From Bacillota bacterium (GTDB taxonomy: Bacteria > Bacillota > Bacilli > Bacillales_A > Planococcaceae), in assembly GCA_023405135.1 (NCBI GenBank), contig JAEXYZ010000044.1, forward strand, positions 1 through 51,929: a stretch of 51,929 bases of DNA, written 5' to 3'. This document shows positions 45,234-51,929 of the stretch, piece by piece. Within the stretch, counting starts at the first letter, position 1. The number at the start of each line of letters is the position of its first letter. The notes beneath the pieces are model-generated. The model saw only the letters and a list, made by a program, of their open reading frames with translations. It searched no databases and had not been told where the DNA came from. Position numbers and translations under genes: made by a program.

Positions 45234-45581
45234 TTTTATCGTTAGTAACATAGCTTGGTGGAGAATACTTTCGAATAAAAAACACATATAATTATTAAAT
45301 CTTTTCAAAATTTTATACTTGATTTCGAATGTATAGTCTACTACAATTTCAATAATTCAAATTATTTTGTTTGGATGATGTTTTTCCCTTTTCATTTTAT
45401 TTAGGTAATCATACAATAGAATTATAGAATAAGGCATATTAATATAAATAAATACTGTTTTATTCTATGGCTGTAAATTGCCACAAACTTTGAATTGCAA
45501 GATTAAAACTTTGCATTCAAAACATACTAAGAACGCTTTCTTTGTTTTTCAACGAATGACTGTGAAGGGAGTTGAAGTCTA

Positions 45582-46232
45582 ATGGACATCGAACGCGTAA
45601 ACGAAAACACAATTAAGCTCTTTATTACGTACCGTGATATTGAGGATCGTGGTTATAGTCGCGAAGAAATTTGGTATAACAGAGCAAAAGGGGAAGAACT
45701 TTTCTGGGATATGATTGGCGAAATAAACACAGAAGATTATTTTGATTTAGATGGCCCAATTTGGATTCATGTAAATGCTTCTGAACATGGTCTCGAAGTC
45801 ATTGTAACTCGTGCAAACCTTAGTGCCGATGGAGAGTCTAACTCATTGCTATCGAGTTTCGAGGAACATCGAGATGCTGCTCACAATAAATTAGACGAAT
45901 CTATTTTTGATTCATTTGATGATGAAGCTAATGAAGAACATCAAGGAATCACGAATATTGCAATTTATAAATTTAAGGACATTGATGAAATTATCCCTGT
46001 AGCAAATCGTATTGTTTCATATGGACTGAAATCATCATTGTTCAAATTTGAAAAATACTATTATGTAGCAGTAGATTTTTCAGATGTTGATAAGGAAGAA
46101 CGTCAAAATGTTCGTTCTATCATTAATGAATACTTAACAAGTTCCAAAATTACAATTTATCGTCTGCAAGAATATGGCGAAACAATTATGTTAGAAAATT
46201 GCTTTGAAACTGTTATCGAATACTTCGCATAA
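45582..46232 (+). CDS. mecA: MecA adaptor protein for ClpC
   Basis: A 216-residue adaptor that delivers ComK and other clients to ClpCP. The N-terminal client-binding region begins MDIERVNENTIKLFITYRDI with GYSREEIWYNRAKGEELFW; an acidic linker (about 85-125) leads to the C-terminal ClpC-binding domain (YKFKDIDEIIPVANRI, EYGETIMLENCFETVIEYF). AAGGGAG precedes the ATG. Length is close to the 218 residues of B. subtilis. Confidence 0.95.
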   Translation: MDIERVNENTIKLFITYRDIEDRGYSREEIWYNRAKGEELFWDMIGEINTEDYFDLDGPIWIHVNASEHGLEVIVTRANLSADGESNSLLSSFEEHRDAAHNKLDESIFDSFDDEANEEHQGITNIAIYKFKDIDEIIPVANRIVSYGLKSSLFKFEKYYYVAVDFSDVDKEERQNVRSIINEYLTSSKITIYRLQEYGETIMLENCFETVIEYFA

Positions 46233-46238
46233 ATAATG

Positions 46239-46277
46239 AGAGATGTCTTGTCCTAAGATGAGGCACCTCTTTTTTTA
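46239..46277 (+). terminator. Terminator after mecA
   Basis: A 14-bp stem with one mismatch and three G-U pairs, loop CTAA, then a seven-T run. Confidence 0.85.
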
Positions 46278-46422
46278 TTTTATTCAAGTTCAAATCGTTA
46301 TTTGTGTCTTTCTTCCAGTCCTATGAAATCATTTAAGATTTTCAATAATTTTCTGATTTATTAATACTTTACCTTGAAAATGATATTACTCCTTTTTACA
46401 ATAATATTGAAGGAGGTTCTTT

Positions 46423-47559
46423 ATGCTTGTAGCTCTTACAGAACAAAGTGAACAATTTGTTTTGAACTCAAGCATACCTAAATCAACATTAAAACAACTT
46501 CGACAATCGACAAAATTTTATTGCCCACAATGTAAACAACAACTTCAATTTAAAATTGGTACTTTTAAAATTCCCCATTTTGCACATAGCATTAAAAATA
46601 ATTGTGAACAGTACTTTTCAGAAGGTGAGACAGAGCGTCATTTAATCGGAAAAGAACAATTATTTCAATTTTTAATTTCCAAACATATCGCTGTACAATT
46701 AGAACCATATTTAAAAAGGTTAAAACAACGACCAGATTTATTTATAAATCAAGACGGCTATAAAATTGCAATTGAATTTCAATGTAGCCCCATTTCATTG
46801 GAGAGAAAAGATGAAAGGGATTCGGGTTATAAAAGACATTTCATTACACCGCTATGGATTCCAGCCCCTCCAATTAATAAACAATTTTCAAATGGGATCA
46901 TAAAAATTTCTTTATCTAAACAACTACAACAATTTCTCTTAACTTATAATCAACAACAATATATTATGATGTACGACCCGAATATGCGACAATTTCTCTA
47001 TTTATCGAATTTACTATTTATAAATGGCAATCAATATTTATGTAAAGTACAAGCCTTACCTATAGAGAATCAGCAGTTTCCTTTTTATTTACCGAAAGTA
47101 ATAAATAAAAAGGAATTTTCTCAATATGTATTGCTCTACCGTGCTTTTACACATAACTATTTAAAGTCAAGAGTATTATTAAGTAGAAAAGGTGTTAATG
47201 ACTTATTTTTAAGGAGTATTTATGAGCTTCGATTAAACATTCAATCGTTACCTAACTATATTGGAGTTCCAATTCGAGAAAGTGATGCAATAAATAACTT
47301 TAGCGTAGAATGGCAGGCTGCGTTATTTTATTTTTTGCAAATTTATAACTTAACGATTTCAATGATAAATAAACAATCTATAAGTTATTTTTTAAAATGG
47401 GCAAATATAAATAATACAAAGCGTGCTTTTTCTGCTGTTCATAGCTATTGTAGACTGCTGCAATTACTTTCTATAGATGGTCCTCATGATGTTTGCCGTG
47501 AGGAAGAGGTTGAAAATCAGCTATATAGCCATTTTCTTGCAAACAACTATAAATCTTGA
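46423..47559 (+). CDS. coiA: Competence protein CoiA
   Basis: A 378-residue protein needed for processing or RecA loading of incoming DNA in competence. The N-terminal zinc-binding part is CPQCKQQLQFKIG and HFAH; the nuclease-like motif follows as QRPDLFINQDGYKIAIEFQC. The C-terminal half is less conserved. AAGGAGG precedes the ATG at 46423. No ComK box could be found upstream. Its place between mecA and pepF is as in B. subtilis. Confidence 0.88.
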   Translation: MLVALTEQSEQFVLNSSIPKSTLKQLRQSTKFYCPQCKQQLQFKIGTFKIPHFAHSIKNNCEQYFSEGETERHLIGKEQLFQFLISKHIAVQLEPYLKRLKQRPDLFINQDGYKIAIEFQCSPISLERKDERDSGYKRHFITPLWIPAPPINKQFSNGIIKISLSKQLQQFLLTYNQQQYIMMYDPNMRQFLYLSNLLFINGNQYLCKVQALPIENQQFPFYLPKVINKKEFSQYVLLYRAFTHNYLKSRVLLSRKGVNDLFLRSIYELRLNIQSLPNYIGVPIRESDAINNFSVEWQAALFYFLQIYNLTISMINKQSISYFLKWANINNTKRAFSAVHSYCRLLQLLSIDGPHDVCREEEVENQLYSHFLANNYKS

Positions 47560-47614
47560 GAAAATGGAAATGTGATTTCAATTTAGAAATAAATACGTAT
47601 CGGAGGCTTTTCTA

Positions 47615-49423
47615 ATGGCGAAAAAAGTATTAACTCGTGAGGAAGTACCTGTAGAATTAACATGGGATTTAGAAGGAATTTTCCCATCAGACGCAGCATG
47701 GGAAGAAGAGTTTAAAGCAATTGAAGGTCTGCTACCAGAAGCAGAAAAATATAAAGGAAAAGTAGCTGAAGGTGCGAAAAGTTTATATGATACACTTCAA
47801 TTTAGCGATAAGTTATCAGAACGCTTCGGAAAGCTATATGTGTACAGTCATTTAAAGCATGACCAAGATACTACTAATGGAAAATATCAAGGTATGGAAG
47901 GTAGAGTACGTTCTTTAGGTGCAAAGCTTTCTGCAGCGTTTTCATTTATAACACCAGAGATTTTATCTGTTGAAGAAGAACAAATTCAAAATTATTTAAA
48001 TGAGTATGAGCCATTACAACTATATACTCAAATGTTAACAGAATTAAATTTACAACGGCCACATGTTTTAACTGCTGATAAAGAAGAATTATTAGCGCAA
48101 TTTTCAGAAGTAACAAGCGCTTCAGGAAGTACTTTTAGCGCATTAAATAACGCTGACCTTGAATTCCCACATGTGAAAAATGATGAAAGGGAAGAGGTAC
48201 CGTTAACGCACGGTAATTATATTACGTTTTTAGAGAGCGATAATCGTGAAGTACGTGAAGGTGCATTTAAAGCAATGTATGAAACATACGGTAAGTTTAA
48301 AAATACATTTGCATCAACTTTATCAGGTAATGTAAAGGCACATAATGTAAGTGCAAGAATTCGCAAATATAACTCTGCTCGTCATGCAGCAATGAGCAAA
48401 AATAATATTCCTGAAAAAGTATACGACCAACTTATTTCGACAATCCATGAATATTTACCGGTACTTCATCGTTATATTGCACTTCGTAAACAAGTATTAG
48501 GTGTAGATGAACTTCATATGTATGATTTGTTTACTCCATTAGTAAAAGAAGTAAAAATTGAAATGCCCTATGAAAAAGCAAAAGAAATAATGGTAAAAAG
48601 CTTTGAGCCACTAGGTGAAGAATATCAATCCATCGTACAAAAGGGCTTGGATAGTCGTTGGGTAGATGTCCTAGAAAATAAGGGGAAACGTAGCGGGGCC
48701 TATTCTTCAGGCACGTATGGAACAAATCCTTTTGTTTTAATGAACTGGCAAAATAACTTAAATAATTTATTTACGTTAGCTCATGAGTTTGGACATAGTA
48801 TGCATAGCTACTATACTCGTCAAAATCAGCCATATCCTTATGCGGATTATTCGATTTTTGTAGCTGAAGTTGCTTCTACATGTAACGAGGAATTATTATT
48901 TGATTATTTATTAAAAACAACTGACAATAAAGAGCATAAAATTTATTTATTAAATCACTGGCTAGATGGATTTAGAAGCACAGTATTCCGCCAAACAATG
49001 TTTGCAGAATTTGAACATCTTGTTCACGAGATGGATCGTAATGGAGAGGCGATTACGGCAGAGCGTTTGACTGAAATTTATTATGATTTAAACAAACAAT
49101 ATTTTGGTGATGCAATAACTATTGATGAAGAAATTGGTTTAGAGTGGGCACGAATCCCACATTTCTATTACAATTACTATGTTTATCAATATGCAACAGG
49201 TCAAAGTGCAGCAACTGCATTAAGTAAGCAAATATTAGAGGAAGGCAATCCTGCTGTTGAACGTTATATTAATAGCTTCTTAAAGGCTGGATGTTCAGAT
49301 TTCCCAATCGATGTGTTAAAAGCTGCTGGAGTGGATATGGAATCACCAACACCTATTCGTGAAGCTTGTAAAGTATTTGAAGAGAAGTTAAACGAGCTTG
49401 AATCTTTGTTGCTAAATAAGTAA
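47615..49423 (+). CDS. pepF: Oligoendopeptidase F
   Basis: A 602-residue M3B zinc metallopeptidase that cleaves short peptides in the cytoplasm. The zinc site is HEFGH with H390, E391 and H394; the third ligand lies in FVAEVASTCNEELL. GGAGG precedes the ATG at 47615. It is followed by a terminator and then roxS, the same order as in the B. subtilis yjbG region. Confidence 0.95.
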   Translation: MAKKVLTREEVPVELTWDLEGIFPSDAAWEEEFKAIEGLLPEAEKYKGKVAEGAKSLYDTLQFSDKLSERFGKLYVYSHLKHDQDTTNGKYQGMEGRVRSLGAKLSAAFSFITPEILSVEEEQIQNYLNEYEPLQLYTQMLTELNLQRPHVLTADKEELLAQFSEVTSASGSTFSALNNADLEFPHVKNDEREEVPLTHGNYITFLESDNREVREGAFKAMYETYGKFKNTFASTLSGNVKAHNVSARIRKYNSARHAAMSKNNIPEKVYDQLISTIHEYLPVLHRYIALRKQVLGVDELHMYDLFTPLVKEVKIEMPYEKAKEIMVKSFEPLGEEYQSIVQKGLDSRWVDVLENKGKRSGAYSSGTYGTNPFVLMNWQNNLNNLFTLAHEFGHSMHSYYTRQNQPYPYADYSIFVAEVASTCNEELLFDYLLKTTDNKEHKIYLLNHWLDGFRSTVFRQTMFAEFEHLVHEMDRNGEAITAERLTEIYYDLNKQYFGDAITIDEEIGLEWARIPHFYYNYYVYQYATGQSAATALSKQILEEGNPAVERYINSFLKAGCSDFPIDVLKAAGVDMESPTPIREACKVFEEKLNELESLLLNK

Positions 49424-49462
49424 AAACTACTAATAGTCATTCATGTTTATAAATAAAAATAT

Positions 49463-49503
49463 TCACCTCATGTCTTAATCTTAAGAATTGAGGTGATTTT
49501 TTA
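49463..49503 (+). terminator. Terminator after pepF
   Basis: TCACCTCA and CTTAA pair with TTAAG and TGAGGTGA (two mismatches in the middle), then TTTTTT. Confidence 0.85.
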
Positions 49504-49717
49504 TTATAATTGTTGAGCAAATCATTTACTTTATAACTTTGAAATTAGAAAATTCTTAATACTTTAGTCGTGATTTAAATTTCATATGAACACTCTAAAA
49601 TACCTTCTGAAAATAGATACTGTATCAATATTATATTGAAAACGTTTACTATATGACGATTTTGTGAAACTAGTAAAGTTTCGTTGCATAGATTATTATT
49701 CCATGATAAATTAAATA

Positions 49718-49733
49718 CGTGAAATAAATCACA
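49718..49733. promoter_or_regulatory. Rex-like palindrome over the roxS start
   Basis: CGTGAA-ATAA-ATCACA resembles the Rex site TGTGAA-N4-TTCACA (10 of 12 arm positions) and also the Fnr/Crp site TGTGA-N6-TCACA. It covers the expected transcription start, the right place for a repressor. Rex control of roxS is known in B. subtilis, which favours Rex. Confidence 0.65.
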
Positions 49734-49822
49734 TAACAAACATACACCCCTTTGTTTGAACGTGAACATTTCTCCCATCCCCTTTGTGAAAAGAGCCGTC
49801 GTTAGCGACGGCTCTTTTTCTA
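49719..49822 (+). ncRNA. roxS: RoxS/RsaE small regulatory RNA
   Basis: A ~100-nt transcript inferred from strong resemblance to RsaE/RoxS. The 5' part ATCACATAACAAACATAC, the CCCCTTTGTTTGAA hairpin and the C-rich TTTCTCCCATCCCCTTTGTG are the conserved target-pairing regions. A perfect terminator closes it (GAGCCGTCG TTAG CGACGGCTC, then TTTTT). TTGCAT (49684-49689) and TAAATT (49707-49712) form a 17-bp-spaced promoter. RoxS pairs with mRNAs of central metabolism under NO and redox control. The site downstream of pepF fits the known location. Exact 5' end is inferred from family. Confidence 0.93.
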
Positions 49823-49936
49823 TAGTATTAAAAATATACTACTTCTTATTTAATAAGTGGGATATTTATTACAAACAGCCCTATGATTCTCATATAGAAT
49901 ATGAGTAAATTTTAAGTTTATGGATATAAATTTATC

Positions 49937-51073
49937 CTAAGGCTTAAGTACTACTTTAATACAGTCTTCTTGTTTTGTATCAAAAACTTCATACCCGTGC
50001 TTTGCTTTATCGAGTGGTAGGACATGTGTAATAATATCACTTGGATCTACTTTGCCTTCAGCAATTAAATTATAAAGAAACGGCATATAGTGGATGACTG
50101 GTGCTTGTCCAGTACGTATATTAACATTACGTTGGAAAATATCTCCTAAAGGGAATCCGTTATAACGGCCTCCATAAACCCCTGTAATTTGGATTGTTCC
50201 TCCCTTTCGAACAGCTTGACTGGCAATGATTAGCGCACCCATTGCTCCACCCTGTAACTTTAAACCACTTGCTAGGAACTCTAGAGGGGTCATTTTTCCA
50301 CTCATTCCGACACAGTCAATGACAACATCTGCACCACCTTTTGTTATTTCCTTTAAGTACTCACCACAATTTTCGTGGTCTTCAAAGTTGACGATTTCAA
50401 CATTGTTCGTATGTTTTGCATGTTTAAGTCGATAGCTAATATAATCGACAGCAATTACTCTTTTTGCTCCTTTTAACCAAGAGAATTTTTGAGCTAATAA
50501 TCCGATAGGACCGCATCCGAGAACGATGACTGTATCTCCTTTTTTTACTCCCGAATTATCAACGCTCCAATAGGCTGTAGTTGCTGCATCTGCAAGGAGA
50601 ACTAAACTTTCATCTTTTACTTCACTATTTTCTGGTATTTTGAAAGGTGTAAAATTTGCATATGGGACACGCATATATTCCGCTTGCCCTCCAGGAAAGC
50701 CTCCTGTTGTATCCGAGTAACCAAAATATGCACCCATTTCGCCATTTTTGTTTGAGTTGTCACATTGACTTTCTAACTCGTGGGTACAAAACCAGCATTG
50801 TCCACAGGCGACGTTAAAGGGTATGATAACGCGATCGCCTTTTTTCACCTTTGTTACCTCTTTACCAACCTCTTCAACAATTCCCATTGGTTCGTGTCCT
50901 ATTACATAGTCCTTCCCTATGTTTGGGATCATTCCATGAATTAAATGAAGATCTGAGCCACAAATCGCAGTTGTCGTTAACTTAATAATAATATCATCTG
51001 CTTTTTGAATTTTAGGATCTTTTACTTCCTTAACCTCAACGTTTTTAATCCCTTGAAAAGTTACTGCCTTCAT
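49937..51073 (-). CDS. adhB: Zinc-dependent alcohol dehydrogenase, AdhB-like
   Basis: A 378-residue medium-chain dehydrogenase, the length of B. subtilis AdhB. Catalytic zinc residues lie in ICGSDLH and GHEPMG, structural zinc cysteines in CGQCWFCTHELESQC, and the NAD site in VIVLGCGPIGLLAQ. The resemblance is to glutathione-independent formaldehyde dehydrogenase-like enzymes. ATG 51073 has GGAGG 11 bases upstream; TTG 51082 is too close to it. It follows two coat-like genes on the same strand, as in the yraG-yraF-adhB cluster, so expression in sporulation is likely. Substrate unproved. Confidence 0.9.
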   Translation of the reverse strand: MKAVTFQGIKNVEVKEVKDPKIQKADDIIIKLTTTAICGSDLHLIHGMIPNIGKDYVIGHEPMGIVEEVGKEVTKVKKGDRVIIPFNVACGQCWFCTHELESQCDNSNKNGEMGAYFGYSDTTGGFPGGQAEYMRVPYANFTPFKIPENSEVKDESLVLLADAATTAYWSVDNSGVKKGDTVIVLGCGPIGLLAQKFSWLKGAKRVIAVDYISYRLKHAKHTNNVEIVNFEDHENCGEYLKEITKGGADVVIDCVGMSGKMTPLEFLASGLKLQGGAMGALIIASQAVRKGGTIQITGVYGGRYNGFPLGDIFQRNVNIRTGQAPVIHYMPFLYNLIAEGKVDPSDIITHVLPLDKAKHGYEVFDTKQEDCIKVVLKP

Positions 51074-51097
51074 TTTAAACAATCCCTCCTATCAATA

Positions 51098-51460
51098 TTA
51101 ATTTTTTGGCGGTGTGGGGAATAACCCTTTTCGATTCATACTCTTTGGAAAAAGATCTAACTTAGCAATACTAATAGCATTTTCAGCAGATTTAATATCC
51201 AGTTCTTTTTGTACGCTTAATTCGTATGGATTTAACCATTCCTTTTTCATCATCAAATCCGAAATCTCAAAATATAAGTCAATCATTACATCGAGTTGTG
51301 TTTTTAAAATTTTTCTAAGGGCAGGGGATGCAGTTTCTGTTAAGGAGATAGATAAAGTTCGGATACCTGTTTTAACTGATAGTAAAAACTCTAAAGCAAC
51401 GCCTGAGTCTGTCAGTTCAGGCATATTGATTGAATTAATAGGATCTAAATAGTCTTCCAT
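51098..51460 (-). CDS. CotF-like spore coat protein, YraF-like
   Basis: A 120-residue, helix-rich protein (SGVALEFLLSVKTGIRTLSI, LKTQLDVMIDLYFEISDLMM) with a Trp-Leu-Asn-Pro-Tyr (EWLNPYELSVQKEL) motif seen in CotF-like proteins. Size and position between a small coat-like gene and adhB match YraF. GGAGG precedes the ATG. It may locate AdhB to the spore coat, which is inference. Confidence 0.8.
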   Translation of the reverse strand: MEDYLDPINSINMPELTDSGVALEFLLSVKTGIRTLSISLTETASPALRKILKTQLDVMIDLYFEISDLMMKKEWLNPYELSVQKELDIKSAENAISIAKLDLFPKSMNRKGLFPTPPKN

Positions 51461-51474
51461 ACAAACACCTCCGA

Positions 51475-51684
51475 TTAATATTCTAGTTTTGTTTTTTCAT
51501 AAAGCTTAATCATCGCTTGTAAAGCCGGGGTCGATAATTTTACATTTTTATCTAGTAATTCTCTTAAATCATCATCAAAGACAACACCTTGACTTAATTT
51601 GGATTTTAGTAAACTAGTTGTCATAAAGTTAATCACTTCATGAAACTCCATCGTTTCGTGTAGTGCTAATTTTTTTTCAAACAT
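51475..51684 (-). CDS. Small coat-associated protein, YraG-like
   Basis: A 69-residue helical protein (LALHETMEFHEVINFMTTSL, LDKNVKLSTPALQAMIKLYE). It is related in pattern to YraE/YraG and to the N-terminal part of CotF-like proteins. AAGGAGG precedes the ATG at 51684. It is first in the three-gene unit with the YraF-like gene and adhB. A sporulation promoter could not be identified with confidence. Confidence 0.75.
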   Translation of the reverse strand: MFEKKLALHETMEFHEVINFMTTSLLKSKLSQGVVFDDDLRELLDKNVKLSTPALQAMIKLYEKTKLEY

Positions 51685-51791
51685 TAGGACACCTCCTTAT
51701 TTCCTTTAAAAAGGCTTACCTTTTAAAAACACTATTATTCAAGAAAAGAGGAGGGAAATAAATTTTTAGAGTCATTTATAGAGATATTATG

Positions 51792-51929
51792 GGGCACATA
51801 GAGAAAGATTCGGGCACATAGAGAAAGTTTTGGGTACATAGAGAAAGATTCGGGCACATAGAGAAAGGTTTGGGCATATAGAGAAAGATTCGGGCACATA
51901 GAGAAAGGTTTGGGTACATAGAGAAAGAT
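51792..51929. repeat. 20-bp tandem array C, motif GGGCACATAGAGAAAG
   Basis: Seven 20-bp units at 51792, 51812, 51832, 51852, 51872, 51892 and 51912, the last one cut by the window end. Odd units end GATTC and even units end G(T/G)TTT, a 40-bp dimer period. A decayed unit with ATAGAGA lies at 51772-51791. The period is not a multiple of three, so it does not encode a peptide repeat. It is upstream of the YraG-like gene. Confidence 0.9.

Noticed and set aside
45489..45521. Imperfect inverted repeat upstream of mecA as a regulator site
   Set aside because: One bulge, AT-rich arms and no known regulator with this pattern; noted in the gap description only.
49575..49778. 67-codon frame on the minus strand opposite roxS
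   Set aside because: It is antisense to a well-supported small RNA and has no family resemblance.

Overview
The window is AT-rich DNA from a low-GC, endospore-forming member of the Bacillales. It carries a GerA-type germination receptor, a CotF-like spore coat cluster, an SLH-domain surface protein, the MecA/Spx/Clp/CtsR proteolysis network, AddAB and a tryptophan T-box. Gene content and order follow blocks of the Bacillus subtilis chromosome: yhjE-addBA, yisK-yisL, yitS/yitU/yitV/yitW, fabHA-fabF, trpS-spx-mecA-coiA-pepF-roxS and yraG-yraF-adhB. The SLH protein, a ClpB-type chaperone, an animal-like P5C dehydrogenase and the repeat families point to a Lysinibacillus/Planococcaceae-type organism rather than Bacillus itself. 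That placement is inference from family resemblance, not a database result.

Layout. 1-1060: decayed IS110 transposase and a GC-rich 109-nt repeat. 1300-5560: SLH surface protein, cobalamin-binding-type protein, a 21-nt periodic array, AEC transporter and a small acidic protein. 5800-8200: P5C dehydrogenase and a type II toxin-antitoxin pair with a symmetric operator. 8280-10840: AzlCD amino-acid exporter, divergent XRE-cupin regulator and a VTT membrane protein. 11050-18280: AddBA recombination nuclease-helicase. 18560-23250: DUF418 protein, YisK-like and YisL proteins, a frameshifted mini-gene and a membrane-anchored GH13 protein that has lost its catalytic residues. 23590-29330: five-gene oligopeptide ABC importer, then a second 21-nt array. 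29500-33320: DegV, HAD phosphatase, YitV esterase, YitW and Fnr. 33540-35850: CtsR-controlled ClpB lacking its N domain. 36080-39750: germination receptor in B-A-C order. 40020-42970: YjzD-like protein and FapR-controlled fabH-fabF. 42920-44360: trpS with T-box and a second copy of the GC-rich repeat. 44780-49430: spx, mecA, coiA and pepF. 49720-49820: RoxS/RsaE small RNA, not represented by any protein ORF. 49930-51690: AdhB and two coat-like genes. 51790 to the end: a 20-bp tandem array that runs off the window.

Regulation readable from sequence includes a UGG-specifier T-box, a CtsR operator, a FapR operator, a Rex-like site over the roxS start and an 11-bp inverted repeat over the TA promoter. 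Several genes belong to one stress/redox theme: Spx, MecA, ClpB, Fnr and RoxS.

The least explained signals are the short phased tandem arrays, which use 20- or 21-bp units in two alternating subtypes, and the GC-rich inverted-repeat element, one copy of which lies between the trpS T-box and the trpS ribosome binding site. No defence system, prophage or CRISPR array was found.
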